DNA of 44,462 bases from an uncultured Eubacterium sp. (lineage in GTDB: Bacteria; Bacillota; Clostridia; Lachnospirales; Lachnospiraceae). Shown one piece after another: positions 17,264-26,090 of this stretch. Below the pieces are notes generated by a model. It ran no database searches. It saw only the letters and a program-made list of their open reading frames with translations, and was not told where the DNA came from. Where the stretch lies: positions 1 through 44,462 of the forward strand of contig CAJTSV010000020.1 in assembly GCA_910579075.1 (NCBI GenBank). Direction: 5' to 3'. How positions within the stretch are numbered: position 1 is the stretch's first letter; every line of letters begins with the position of its first letter. The position numbers and the translations under genes were made by a program.

Positions 17264-17326
17264 TCGTTCAAAGCAGTACAAATTACACAATTATGACAAA
17301 CAGGAAATGAAGAAAGGGAAATAAAA

Positions 17327-17653
17327 ATGGATGATATGTTACGTCAAGCAGAACAGATGATGCAGGGAGAACCCATGTATGAGAAAATCTCCTTTTACGA
17401 TGAGGAGCAGGACGGGTTTGCCGACTTTTTTGTATTAGAGCGGACAAGGGTAAACGGTACGGAATACCTGCTTGCAACCCAGGAGCTGAACCAGGATTCG
17501 GAAGGGTATATCTTTAAGGTCATTTCCGAACAGAGAGATGAAAATAACGAGGAAACCCTGGAACTTGAGCTTGTGGAAGACGAGACGGAAATGGAAGCAG
17601 TCGGCAGGGTGTTTTCAGAATTAATGGGCGATGAACTGAACATTCAGGTATAA
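17327..17653 (+). CDS. DUF1292 domain protein (YrzB-like)
   Basis: A 108-residue acidic protein of the DUF1292/UPF0473 family, function unknown. Typical features are the FYDEEQDGFADFFVLE core, the TEYLLATQEL strand and an acidic VEDETEMEAVGRVFSEL end. It is the third member of the conserved block and is followed 15 bases later by RNase J, so it probably shares a transcript with the genes on both sides. Confidence 0.9.
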   Translation: MDDMLRQAEQMMQGEPMYEKISFYDEEQDGFADFFVLERTRVNGTEYLLATQELNQDSEGYIFKVISEQRDENNEETLELELVEDETEMEAVGRVFSELMGDELNIQV

Positions 17654-17668
17654 TAAGGAGAATAGCAG

Positions 17669-19324
17669 GTGACGGATTCAAAATTAAAAATCATTCCATT
17701 GGGCGGATTAGAACAGATTGGAATGAACATTACTGCCTTTGAATATGAAGACAGTATTATTGTTGTGGATTGCGGATTGTCATTCCCAGAGGACGACATG
17801 CTTGGAATCGATCTCGTAATCCCTGACATTACGTATTTAAGAGATAATATTGAAAAAGTAAAGGGGTTTTTTATTACCCACGGGCATGAGGACCATATCG
17901 GCGCGATTCCTTATGTACTGAAAGAAATTAACGTGCCGGTCTATGCAACGAAATTAACGGTCGGGATTATCGAGCATAAGCTGCGTGAACATGACCTGAT
18001 GCGTGTCGTGAAGCGCAAAGTCGTCAAGTACGGGCAGCATATCAACCTTGGCTGTTTCCGGGTCGAATTTATCAAGACAAACCACAGCATTCAGGATGCA
18101 GCAGCGCTTGCCATTTATTCGCCGGCAGGCGTTGTCATACACACCGGAGACTTTAAAGTGGATTACACGCCGGTATTCGGGGATGCCATTGACTTGCAGC
18201 GGTTTGGCGAAATCGGGAAAAAGGGCGTGCTTGCCCTGATGTGTGACAGCACAAATGCAGAGCGTGCGGGATTTACGATGTCGGAAAAAACAGTCGGGAA
18301 AGTGCTGGACACGATTTTTACAGACCATAAACAAAACCGCATTATCGTGTCTACGTTTGCATCAAATGTAGACCGTGTGCAGCAGATTATAAACTGTGCG
18401 TATAACCACGGCAGAAAAGTAGTAATCGAAGGCCGCAGCATGGTAAATATTATCAGCACGGCGACCGAGCTTGGCTATATTCATATACCGGAGCATACGC
18501 TGATTGATATTGAGCAGCTGAAAGATTACCCGGATGAACTGACCGTTCTGATAACGACCGGCAGCCAGGGCGAATCGATGGCCGCTTTGTCACGCATGGC
18601 AAGCGGAATGCACCGCAAGGTATCGATAAAGCCAAATGATTTGATTGTATTAAGCTCCAGCCCGATTCCAGGCAATGAAAAGGCCGTGACGAAAATTATC
18701 AACGAGCTGTCGATGAAGGGTGCCGAGGTTATTTTTCAGGATGTGCATGTATCGGGGCATGCGTGCATTGAGGATATCAAGCTGATTTATTCGCTGGTGC
18801 ATCCGAAATACGCCATTCCGGTGCACGGGGAGTACAAGCATTTAAAGGCCCAGGCCAAAATTGCAGAGGAGCTGGGCGTTTCTAAGGACAATATTTTCCT
18901 GCTTACGACCGGGGATGTGCTGGAATTGGATGATAACAGCGCCAGGGTCGCTGGCAGGGTGCATGTCGGGGACGTCATGGTAGACGGGCTCGGCGTCGGG
19001 GATGTCGGCAATATCGTATTAAGGGACAGGCAGCATCTGGCCGAAGAAGGCATTATTATCGTTGTGCTGACGCTGGAAAGCGGTTCCGGCATGGTTCTTG
19101 CAGGGCCGGATATTGTTTCCCGCGGCTTTGTCTATGTCCGGGGCTCGGAAAGCCTGATGGATGAGGCCAGGCATGTGTTAAACGGCACGATGCAGGCCTG
19201 CATGGACAAGCATATTACAGATTGGGGCAGAATCAAGACAGAAATCAAGGACGCGCTTGGCGATTTTGTCTGGAAAGAGATGAAGCGCCGGCCGATGATT
19301 ATTCCAATTATTATGGAAGTATAA
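17669..19324 (+). CDS. rnj: Ribonuclease J
   Basis: Metallo-beta-lactamase/beta-CASP ribonuclease with 5'-3' exonuclease and endonuclease activity in mRNA decay. The zinc motif HGHEDHIGA is at residues 71-79, MCDSTNAE near 191 and the beta-CASP segment VSTFASNVDRVQQI near 228; IPVHGEYKHLKAQA and the C-terminal domain follow. At 551 residues it matches RNase J1-type enzymes. The start is GTG 17669 preceded by AAGGAG. Only one copy is in the window, so J1 versus J2 cannot be decided. Confidence 0.96.
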   Translation: MTDSKLKIIPLGGLEQIGMNITAFEYEDSIIVVDCGLSFPEDDMLGIDLVIPDITYLRDNIEKVKGFFITHGHEDHIGAIPYVLKEINVPVYATKLTVGIIEHKLREHDLMRVVKRKVVKYGQHINLGCFRVEFIKTNHSIQDAAALAIYSPAGVVIHTGDFKVDYTPVFGDAIDLQRFGEIGKKGVLALMCDSTNAERAGFTMSEKTVGKVLDTIFTDHKQNRIIVSTFASNVDRVQQIINCAYNHGRKVVIEGRSMVNIISTATELGYIHIPEHTLIDIEQLKDYPDELTVLITTGSQGESMAALSRMASGMHRKVSIKPNDLIVLSSSPIPGNEKAVTKIINELSMKGAEVIFQDVHVSGHACIEDIKLIYSLVHPKYAIPVHGEYKHLKAQAKIAEELGVSKDNIFLLTTGDVLELDDNSARVAGRVHVGDVMVDGLGVGDVGNIVLRDRQHLAEEGIIIVVLTLESGSGMVLAGPDIVSRGFVYVRGSESLMDEARHVLNGTMQACMDKHITDWGRIKTEIKDALGDFVWKEMKRRPMIIPIIMEV

Positions 19325-19373
19325 AAAGGCTTTAATGCAAATTACAGTGACAGACAGGGGCAGGGAGAAGCAT

Positions 19374-19760
19374 ATGGATGAATGGAAAAATCAGGACAGC
19401 CAGCAGGTGCAGGCGGAATCCGTAGAAAAAGCCATGGCAGGCCTGGTTCATGCAGTCTGGGAAAGCAGCGAATACAGGCGCTACCAGGATATCCGCAGGA
19501 AAGTGCATGAGCAGCCGGAGCTGGAGCAGCGGATTCACGCATTCCGCAAGAAGAATTACGAGGTTCAGAATTTTGCAGACGGGCGTTCCCTGTATGAAAA
19601 AGTAGACGGCCTGGAGCGTGAAGGGCTGGAGCTGCGCAAGGACCCGCTTGTCAACGAATACCTGGATGCGGAGCTTGGCATCTGCAGGCTGTTCCAGAAA
19701 ATCAACTGGGAGCTGGTACAGAATATCGATTTTGACCTTGGATTTGTGGCAGACCCGTAA
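19374..19760 (+). CDS. YlbF family protein
   Basis: A 128-residue helical protein of the YlbF/YmcA family. In Bacillus these proteins form a complex that guides RNase Y and affects competence and biofilm formation. Seen here are an amphipathic helical body (SEYRRYQDIRRKVHEQPELE), a central LYEKVDGLEREGLELRKDP segment and the C-terminal NEYLDAELGICRLFQKINWE region typical of the family. Its place directly after the RNase J gene agrees with an RNA-decay link. ATG 19374 is chosen for its AGGGAGAAG site; an in-frame ATG at 19335 is less likely. Confidence 0.85.
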   Translation: MDEWKNQDSQQVQAESVEKAMAGLVHAVWESSEYRRYQDIRRKVHEQPELEQRIHAFRKKNYEVQNFADGRSLYEKVDGLEREGLELRKDPLVNEYLDAELGICRLFQKINWELVQNIDFDLGFVADP

Positions 19761-19800
19761 GCTGATACAGATTTTATCATGAAAGAAGGGACACCTGGTT

Positions 19801-20193
19801 ATGAGCGTCAGCAAAATTGTCATGAGGCTTGTGAGCATCAGCTTCACCGTTCTGGTATTTCTTGTAATTATATATGGCATGTACCAGCTCGGGCTGCGTT
19901 CGTATGACTATGGGTACCGGATTTTTACAGAACCTGCGGTCACAAAAGGAGAAGGCAGGGAGCGGCTGGTACAGGTGAGGCCTTCCATGAGTGATGCAGA
20001 TATTGGGAGCCTTCTGGAAGAAAAAGGACTGATACGGGATAAATGGCTGTTTGTCATACAGCTGAAGCTGTCGGACTACAGCAAAAAACTGGTTCCGGGC
20101 CGTTATCTTTTAAATTCCTCGATGACGTCGCAGGAAATGATGAAGATAATGAGCGGGGAAGAATCCGGGGAGCCGGAACAGGAAAAAGAATGA
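19801..20193 (+). CDS. MltG-like membrane protein lacking the catalytic domain
   Basis: A 130-residue protein with one N-terminal membrane helix (residues 13-33) and an extracytoplasmic domain resembling the LysM-like N-terminal part of MltG/YceG (VRPSMSDADIGSLLEEKGLI and KKLVPGRYLLNSSMTSQEMM). The catalytic transglycosylase domain of MltG with its glutamate, normally another 200 residues, is absent. The gene stops with an acidic tail that overlaps the next start (ATGA). The order mltG-trmR-trhP matches Bacillus yrrL-yrrM-yrrN, so this is the positional equivalent of mltG. It may bind peptidoglycan or regulate a true MltG elsewhere. Confidence 0.8.
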   Translation: MSVSKIVMRLVSISFTVLVFLVIIYGMYQLGLRSYDYGYRIFTEPAVTKGEGRERLVQVRPSMSDADIGSLLEEKGLIRDKWLFVIQLKLSDYSKKLVPGRYLLNSSMTSQEMMKIMSGEESGEPEQEKE

Positions 20194-20834
20194 TTGTTGA
20201 TGAAAGATTCGTGACGTATATCAATTCACTGGACAGCGGAAATACAGAGTTGTTAGAAGAAATCGAAGCAGAAGCACTGCGGCAGGATGTGCCGGTTATC
20301 AGGAAGGAAACACAGTCCTGCCTGAAACTGTTTCTTGCCATGCAAAGGCCGCGGCAGATTCTGGAAGTCGGCACGGCGGTCGGTTTTTCGGCGATTCTGA
20401 TGAAAACATACAATCCGGCGGACTGTAAAATTACGACAATAGAAAATTATGAAAAAAGGATTCCGGCTGCCCGGGCCAATTTCCGGCGTGCGGGCATGCA
20501 GGATGACATTGAGCTGTTAGAAGGCGATGCCGGCGTGGTCCTAAAGCAGCTGTCCGGGCCGTATGATTTGATTTTTATGGATGCGGCGAAGGGGCAGTAT
20601 ATTCATTTCCTGCCGGAGGTCATGCGGCTTTTAGCAGCAGGCGGAATGCTTATTTCCGACAATATCCTGCAGGACGGGGATATTATTGAGTCCAGGTATG
20701 CCGTTATCCGGCGCAACCGCACGATTCACAGGCGCATGCGTGAGTATTTATACGCGCTCACGCACCATGAACAGCTTGTGACGTCTGTGCTGCCGGTCGG
20801 GGATGGGATAACCGTCAGCAGCAGGATTATGTAA
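20190..20834 (+). CDS. trmR: tRNA 5-hydroxyuridine methyltransferase TrmR
   Basis: SAM-dependent O-methyltransferase converting 5-hydroxyuridine to 5-methoxyuridine at tRNA position 34. Motif I is LEVGTAVGFSAILMK near residue 57, followed by FMDAAKGQYIHFLP and a C-terminal LPVGDGITVS typical of this family. At 214 residues it is standard. Its ATG overlaps the stop of the MltG-like gene. The trhP gene follows after 29 bases and makes the hydroxyuridine precursor, which supports the specific name. Confidence 0.9.
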   Translation: MIVDERFVTYINSLDSGNTELLEEIEAEALRQDVPVIRKETQSCLKLFLAMQRPRQILEVGTAVGFSAILMKTYNPADCKITTIENYEKRIPAARANFRRAGMQDDIELLEGDAGVVLKQLSGPYDLIFMDAAKGQYIHFLPEVMRLLAAGGMLISDNILQDGDIIESRYAVIRRNRTIHRRMREYLYALTHHEQLVTSVLPVGDGITVSSRIM

Positions 20835-20863
20835 TACCAAATAGATTTAAGAAAGGCCACAGC

Positions 20864-22126
20864 ATGAAACGTCCGGAACTGTTAGTACCGGCAGGCAGCC
20901 TGGAAGTATTGAAAATTGCGGTGATATATGGCGCAGATGCGGTATATATCGGCGGGGAATCGTTCGGGCTGCGTGCCAAAGCAAAAAATTTTACATTACA
21001 GGAAATGGAAGAAGGCATCCGGTTTGCGCATGAGCATCACGCAAAGGTGTATGTGACGGCAAATATTTTTGCACATAACAGCGACCTTGACGGGGTGCGG
21101 GAATATTTCTGCCAGCTCGGCGAAATCGGGCCGGACGCGCTTATTATTTCAGACCCGGGTGTCTTTTCCATTGCCATGGAAGCCTGTCCGCATATTGAGC
21201 GGCATGTCAGCACGCAGGCAAATAATACCAATTATGAGTCCCTGCTGTTCTGGCACAGGCTGGGTGCAAAGCGCGTTGTCTGTGCCAGGGAGCTGTCGCT
21301 GCAGGAAATCGGCGAAATGCGCTCCCATATTCCGCAGCAGCTGGAGCTGGAAGTATTTGTCCACGGGGCCATGTGCATTTCCTATTCCGGCAGGTGCCTG
21401 TTAAGCAGCTATTTTACAGGCCGGGACGCCAACCAGGGAGAATGCACGCATCCGTGCCGCTGGAAATATGCGGTTGTGGAAGAAAAAAGGCCCGGGGAAT
21501 ACCTGCCGGTATATGAAAACGACCGCGGGACTTACATTTTTAATTCGAAGGATTTGTGCATGATTGGACATATCCCGGACCTTGTAAAGGCAGGAATTGA
21601 CAGCTTTAAAATCGAAGGCCGCATGAAAACAGCGCTCTATATTGCGACTGTCGCGCGGACCTACCGCAGGGCCATTGACGATTATTTCCGTTCCGAAGCC
21701 CTGTATGAAGACAATCTGCCCTGGTATCTGGAGCAGATTGCAAGCGGCACGTTCCGCCAGTTTACAACTGGATTTTTTTACGGAAGCCCGTCGCAGGAAG
21801 CGCAGGTGTATGACAGCGCCGATTATGTAAAGAATTATTCTTATCTTGGCATTATAGAAGAAAGAAACGCACAGGGGCTTGTCAGGATTACACAGCGCAA
21901 TAAGTTCTGCACCGGGGAACAGATTGAAGTCATGAAGCCGGATGGCAGGAACCTTGCAGTCCGGGTGGATGCGATTCTGGACGGGGAAGGAAAAAAGATG
22001 GACAGTGCGCCGCATCCAAAGCAGGTGCTGTATGTCCGCCTGGAACCGGTCTTGGGGCCGCAGCATGGCCTGGAAATGGATAATTTTGACAGATATGATA
22101 TTCTGCGAAGAAAAGAGGAGGACTGA
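20864..22126 (+). CDS. trhP: tRNA hydroxylation protein TrhP (peptidase U32 family)
   Basis: U32-family protein required for prephenate-dependent 5-hydroxylation of wobble uridine in tRNA. The N-terminus RPELLVPAGSLEVLKIAV and the central HGAMCISYSGRCLLSSYFTG with the following GECTHPCRWKY give the family signature with four clustered cysteines. SFKIEGRMKTALYIATVART is the second signature. At 420 residues it is close to the Bacillus YrrO type. It follows trmR in the known order. The role is from family knowledge; this copy is untested. Confidence 0.92.
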   Translation: MKRPELLVPAGSLEVLKIAVIYGADAVYIGGESFGLRAKAKNFTLQEMEEGIRFAHEHHAKVYVTANIFAHNSDLDGVREYFCQLGEIGPDALIISDPGVFSIAMEACPHIERHVSTQANNTNYESLLFWHRLGAKRVVCARELSLQEIGEMRSHIPQQLELEVFVHGAMCISYSGRCLLSSYFTGRDANQGECTHPCRWKYAVVEEKRPGEYLPVYENDRGTYIFNSKDLCMIGHIPDLVKAGIDSFKIEGRMKTALYIATVARTYRRAIDDYFRSEALYEDNLPWYLEQIASGTFRQFTTGFFYGSPSQEAQVYDSADYVKNYSYLGIIEERNAQGLVRITQRNKFCTGEQIEVMKPDGRNLAVRVDAILDGEGKKMDSAPHPKQVLYVRLEPVLGPQHGLEMDNFDRYDILRRKEED

Positions 22127-22128
22127 CA

Positions 22129-23187
22129 ATGGGAAAGGATAAGTATGTAGCGTATGTGGGCACCTACACACACGAAAACAGCCTGGGCATTCATATTTAC
22201 GATGTGGATGTGGAAAGCGGCACAATCGAAGAACGCAAAATGGTGCCAATCAGCAATTCGTCGGATGTGATTATTTCGCACAGCGGTAAAATTTTATATT
22301 CCATTGCGGATGAAGGCGTGGAAGCGTTTCATATTTTAAAGGACGGCGACCTGGAAGAAATCAACAAAGAATGGATTGGCGGCATGCGTGGCTGCTATCT
22401 GGAGCTCGACCGCCAGGACCGCTACCTGTTTGTCGCAGGCTATCATGATGCAAGGGTGTCCATGATGCGCCTGAACAAAGACGGCTCCATTGCAGGAATT
22501 GCCGACGGTGTCTTTCATAAAGGCATGGGACGCTGCATCGCGGAACGCAATTCCAGGCCGCATGTGCACTGCGTTAAAGTAACGCCGGACCAGAAGTTTT
22601 TGTGCGCCGTAGACGGCGGGCTTGACCATGTCAAAATATACCGCCTGGACTACGATGGCGGGCAGCTTATCAATCATGACATTATCCGGTGTCCGCTGGA
22701 TTCTGCGCCGCGCGCAATGCGTTTTAGCAGGGACGGCCGTTTTGCATATATTTTATGCGAGCTTACAAATGTCATCAATGTATACCGCTATTTCGTCATT
22801 GACGGGGATAACCCGGAATTTGAACTGATTCAGACGATTCCGACCGGAGATCCTGCAGAGGATGAAATCTGCAGCGCGACAACGATGGAATTTTCACCGG
22901 ATGGAAACTACCTGTTCTGTACAGATGCAGGAATCAACGCAGCGCTTGTATTCCATGTGGACAAAGAAACCGGGCTTTTGGAACTTGTCTGCAACAACCG
23001 CATTGGCGGGGAATTCCCAAAAGCAATCGCTGTATTTCCAGATGGAAAGCACTTTATGTGCCTGAACCATGATGACAATACAATCGGGATTTTTTCCATG
23101 AATTATGAAGGAAAATATTTCCTGATGCACGGCAAGCCGGTGGAAGTAGAGACACCGAACTGCGTGTATATTCATAAGCTGGGCTGA
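22129..23187 (+). CDS. Lactonase family protein (beta-propeller, Pgl-like)
   Basis: A 352-residue cytoplasmic seven-bladed beta-propeller of the lactonase family, which includes one type of 6-phosphogluconolactonase. Repeated blade motifs are visible: YVAYVGTYTHENSLGIHIY, RYLFVAGYHDARVSMM, HVHCVKVTPDQKFLCAVDGG, TTMEFSPDGNYLFCTDAG and FPDGKHFMCLNHDDNTI. It starts two bases after trhP with GAGGAGG, so it is probably co-transcribed. The substrate is not given by context. Confidence 0.88.
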   Translation: MGKDKYVAYVGTYTHENSLGIHIYDVDVESGTIEERKMVPISNSSDVIISHSGKILYSIADEGVEAFHILKDGDLEEINKEWIGGMRGCYLELDRQDRYLFVAGYHDARVSMMRLNKDGSIAGIADGVFHKGMGRCIAERNSRPHVHCVKVTPDQKFLCAVDGGLDHVKIYRLDYDGGQLINHDIIRCPLDSAPRAMRFSRDGRFAYILCELTNVINVYRYFVIDGDNPEFELIQTIPTGDPAEDEICSATTMEFSPDGNYLFCTDAGINAALVFHVDKETGLLELVCNNRIGGEFPKAIAVFPDGKHFMCLNHDDNTIGIFSMNYEGKYFLMHGKPVEVETPNCVYIHKLG

Positions 23188-23238
23188 CGGACTAATCTCC
23201 CGGCTGTCTTTTGCCAGAATGGCAGATTGAGGAACAGA

Positions 23239-24135
23239 GTGAATACAGAATCCAGACATGACAACTATCTGCGCGGCGCACTGCTGATTATGCTTTCTGC
23301 GTTCTGCTTTGCGTGCATGAACGTCTGCGTGCGTCTTGCGGGAGATATCCCGTCCGTGCAGAAAAGCTTTTTCCGCAACCTTGTAGCCGCAGTCTTTGCA
23401 GGGGCGGTGATTATAAAAAACCATGTCCCGCTGCGGGTGGAAAAAGAAGCGCGGCTGTCACTGGCTATGCGCTGCATTGCCGGTACAGCCGGTATTTTAT
23501 GTAATTTTTATGCCGTCGACCATCTGCTTGTGGCAGATGCTTCGATATTAAACAAATTATCGCCGTTTTTCGCGGTTTTGTTTTCGTATTTCCTGCTGAA
23601 AGAAAAAATCTCGCCGTTTCAGGCAGCATGCGTGGCAGCGGCTTTCTGCGGATGCCTGTTTATCGTCAAGCCGGGATTTCACAATACCGCCATGATGCCC
23701 GCACTGATTGGGGTATGCGGCGGGCTCGGGGCAGGATTTGCTTATACGATGGTACGAAAGCTTGGCACGATGGGAGTGAAGGGGCCTTTGATTGTCTTTT
23801 ATTTTTCGCTCTTTTCCTGCCTGATTGTCGTGCCTTGGATTGCGCTGCATGCCGTGGCCATGTCAGGCCGCCAGACCGCAGTGCTGCTGCTGGCAGGCCT
23901 GTGCGCCGCCGGCGGCCAGTTTTCCATTACAGCCGCCTACACATATGCCCCGGCGAAAAAGATTTCGATATATGATTATTCGCAGATTCTGTTTGCGGCG
24001 GTGCTTGGATTTGTACTGTTTGACGAAGTGCCGGATGCGTTCAGCTTTTTCGGGTATGCGCTGGTGATTGCGGCATCGTTTGTGATGTTTTTGTATAACC
24101 GCAGCAGGGAAAAACAGGCACAGGCTAAAAGCTGA
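23239..24135 (+). CDS. DMT superfamily transporter (EamA family)
   Basis: Inner-membrane protein of about 298 residues with ten predicted hydrophobic helices in two EamA halves (for example GALLIMLSAFCFACMNVCVR near the start and LIGVCGGLGAGFAYTMVRKL at the start of the second half). Such proteins export amino acids or other metabolites; the substrate is unknown. GTG 23239 is chosen because GAGGA is five bases upstream; TTG 23227 is an alternative start. It converges with aroC, with only 11 bases between the stops. Confidence 0.88.
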   Translation: MNTESRHDNYLRGALLIMLSAFCFACMNVCVRLAGDIPSVQKSFFRNLVAAVFAGAVIIKNHVPLRVEKEARLSLAMRCIAGTAGILCNFYAVDHLLVADASILNKLSPFFAVLFSYFLLKEKISPFQAACVAAAFCGCLFIVKPGFHNTAMMPALIGVCGGLGAGFAYTMVRKLGTMGVKGPLIVFYFSLFSCLIVVPWIALHAVAMSGRQTAVLLLAGLCAAGGQFSITAAYTYAPAKKISIYDYSQILFAAVLGFVLFDEVPDAFSFFGYALVIAASFVMFLYNRSREKQAQAKS

Positions 24136-24146
24136 CAGGATTCGTA

Positions 24147-25250
24147 TTATCTGCGGTAAAAGTCCGCAAACGACCCGGCCCGTGCCCCCATATCCGCCAG
24201 CATCAGGTCTGCCAGTGTCAGGGCAGCCATGGCTTCTACGACAACGGCCGCGCGCGGTACGATAACCGGGTCGTGGCGGCCTTTGACACGGACGGTGATA
24301 TTTTCCCCGTTCTTATTTACCGTTTCCTGAACCGCGCTGATGGACGGTGTCGGCTTAAATGCAGCCCGCAGCAGGATATCGCTGCCGTCGCTGATTCCGC
24401 CGAGAATGCCGCCGGCGTGGTTTGTTTTTTTGCATAAAACCCCGTTTTCGTTATAATAAAACGCGTCATTATTTTCCTGTCCCGTGGCCCGTGCCGCGTC
24501 AAATCCGTCTCCTATCTCAAATCCCTTGACAGCTCCGATGGAAAAAACCGCTTTCGCAAGCTGTGCATCCAGCTTGTCAAAGACCGGTTCCCCGATTCCG
24601 GCAGGAACGCCTGTGATAATGCATTCCACAATGCCGCCCGAAGAATTCTGCGCTTTCATGCAGTCCTGCAGGTATTCCTGTGCTTTTGCGGCTGCTTTGG
24701 CATCCGGCATATACAGCGGATTGCGTCCGATTTCGTCTGCGTCAAAATGCTCCGGGCTGATTTCAACAGGGCCGATGCTTCTGACATACGATAAAAAGCC
24801 GATGCCGGCTGTTTCTAACAGCTTTGCAGCAACTGCTCCGGCAGCGACGCGCCCGATGGTTTCCCGGGCCGAAGAACGCCCGCCGCCCCGGTAGTCACGG
24901 AACCCGTATTTACAGTCAAAGGTATAATCCGCATGGCCCGGGCGGTAGTACGAGGCGATTTCACTGTAATCGGCAGAACGCTGGTTTTTGTTATACACAG
25001 CCATGGATATCGGCGTCCCGGTGGTGCGGCCTTCAAAAATGCCGGACTGAATCTGTACGGCATCGTCTTCTTTGCGCGGGGTGCTGAATTTAGACTGTCC
25101 CGGCTTTCTGCGGTTTAAGTATGCCTGAATATCGGCTTCGCATAAAGCAAGCCCGGCAGGGCAGCCGTCAATAACAGCGCCGACACCCATGCCGTGCGAC
25201 TCGCCCCACGTTGTGATTTTAAAGTGTGTTCCAAATGATGAACCTGACAT
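24147..25250 (-). CDS. aroC: Chorismate synthase
   Basis: Last enzyme of the shikimate pathway, making chorismate from EPSP with reduced FMN. Signatures seen are the N-terminal GTHFKITTWGESHGMGVG, the central FRDYRGGGRSSARETIGRVA and the C-terminal RHDPVIVPRAAVVVEAM. At 367 residues it is full length. On the minus strand it follows a 42-residue ORF by 27 bases, preceded by a perfect inverted repeat that may control it. No other aro genes are in the window. Confidence 0.97.
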   Translation of the reverse strand: MSGSSFGTHFKITTWGESHGMGVGAVIDGCPAGLALCEADIQAYLNRRKPGQSKFSTPRKEDDAVQIQSGIFEGRTTGTPISMAVYNKNQRSADYSEIASYYRPGHADYTFDCKYGFRDYRGGGRSSARETIGRVAAGAVAAKLLETAGIGFLSYVRSIGPVEISPEHFDADEIGRNPLYMPDAKAAAKAQEYLQDCMKAQNSSGGIVECIITGVPAGIGEPVFDKLDAQLAKAVFSIGAVKGFEIGDGFDAARATGQENNDAFYYNENGVLCKKTNHAGGILGGISDGSDILLRAAFKPTPSISAVQETVNKNGENITVRVKGRHDPVIVPRAAVVVEAMAALTLADLMLADMGARAGSFADFYRR

Positions 25251-25277
25251 AGTGGTGATTCCTTTTCTTTTTCTGTT

Positions 25278-25406
25278 TTATGGTATTTTTTCATGGCATT
25301 CCGGGTCTTCTTCTATTTCTTTCAGCATTTGCAGGTCGATTGCATCGGGTTTCGTTTCTTCATTGTCGTCCCAGGAAGACCGGAACTGGTTTTGAATGAT
25401 TTCCAT
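25278..25406 (-). CDS. Small acidic ORF upstream of aroC (42 residues)
   Basis: Minus-strand ORF beginning ATG at 25406 and ending TAA at 25278-25280. AAAGGAG lies ten bases before the start, better than the site of aroC itself. The predicted peptide starts MEIIQNQFRSSWDDNEETK and is acidic (several Glu/Asp runs), with no membrane helix and only one Trp and one Phe, so it is not a classic aromatic attenuation leader. It ends 27 bases before aroC, suggesting translational coupling. No known family is recognised. Confidence 0.6.
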   Translation of the reverse strand: MEIIQNQFRSSWDDNEETKPDAIDLQMLKEIEEDPECHEKIP

Positions 25407-25451
25407 CTGGCAGTATCTCCTTTGTTATTTCTGCCGGTTGTTTTCTTTCTA

Positions 25452-25494
25452 AAATCTGGTAACAGCAAGGTTAAAATATGCTGTTACCAGATTT
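25452..25494 (-). promoter_or_regulatory. Perfect 16-bp inverted repeat upstream of the aroC unit
   Basis: aaatctggtaacagca and tgctgttaccagattt flank an 11-base A/T-rich loop. On the minus strand it lies about 45 bases before the small ORF and ends in TTTT, so it may be an attenuator hairpin or a large operator dyad shared with the divergent plus-strand gene. Confidence 0.65.
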
Positions 25495-25612
25495 TTATGA
25501 TACACCTATTTTCAGCTGTTTTCAAGAAAAAGTTCAAAATCCAGCTGAACTGTTATATCTCATATCAGAATAGCATGTGGGAGTATTTTTAATTAGAAAT
25601 AAAAAAGATTTA

Positions 25613-25641
25613 TTCATTAGGAGTATGTTTTATGGTATAAT
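25613..25641 (+). promoter_or_regulatory. Promoter of the small gene at 25664
   Basis: TATAAT at 25636-25641 has an extended TGG directly upstream and a weak -35 (TTCATT, 25613-25618) 17 bases away. The predicted transcript begins near 25648, which rules out the in-frame GTG at 25577 as the start. Confidence 0.6.
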
Positions 25642-25663
25642 TGTCCGTGTAAAGACAGGCGGC

Positions 25664-25975
25664 ATGTTTTTCCTGGCTGTAAAAGAGGTGGCAGAAAGAT
25701 GGGGATTACCGCTATTTTTGGATTCGAGTGGAAATGAAACAAACGGTAGGTGCAGCCAAATGTTTATTGACGAAGGGATAGGGTTACGGGAGAACCTGCC
25801 AGAAAGATTACAGCGTGACTTTGCAAAGCTGCGGAAATATTATGATGAAGGGGACTGGTTTCATTTTGATATTTTCTTTGAGGGAGTCGAGGCAACTGTG
25901 AAGGGATATTATCTGGCAGGAAAAATCAGCAGGGATGACTTAAACAGTATCTTTCGAAAGTATGGAATTTTGTGA
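25664..25975 (+). CDS. Small hypothetical protein, possibly a fusion remnant
   Basis: A 103-residue protein. The first residues (VKEVAERWGL) look like the first helices of an excisionase/MerR-type helix-turn-helix protein, but the rest of that domain is missing. After a low-information stretch (residues 18-32) it continues as an all-helical protein (FIDEGIGLRENLPERLQRDF to SRDDLNSIFRKYGIL) that resembles a small standalone family seen in Lachnospiraceae. I infer a deletion that joined two small genes. The start is set by the promoter above; no clear ribosome site is seen. Function unknown. Confidence 0.5.
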   Translation: MFFLAVKEVAERWGLPLFLDSSGNETNGRCSQMFIDEGIGLRENLPERLQRDFAKLRKYYDEGDWFHFDIFFEGVEATVKGYYLAGKISRDDLNSIFRKYGIL

Positions 25976-26073
25976 CAGGTAATGTTGTTTAAAAGACTTG
26001 ACGGTATGCTTTCTGCTGCATGGACTTTGCAATGGGCAGTTTTTGAGCTTCAGGTCTGTCCCTGCAGAGTCCT

Positions 26074-26090
26074 AAAAAAAAGGGGGGGGG
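26074..26090 (+). repeat. A8-G9 homopolymer tract
   Basis: Eight A (26074-26081) followed by nine G (26082-26090), directly against the left end of the 88-bp palindrome. It is outside any supported gene. Length may be unstable or mis-called. Confidence 0.9.
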
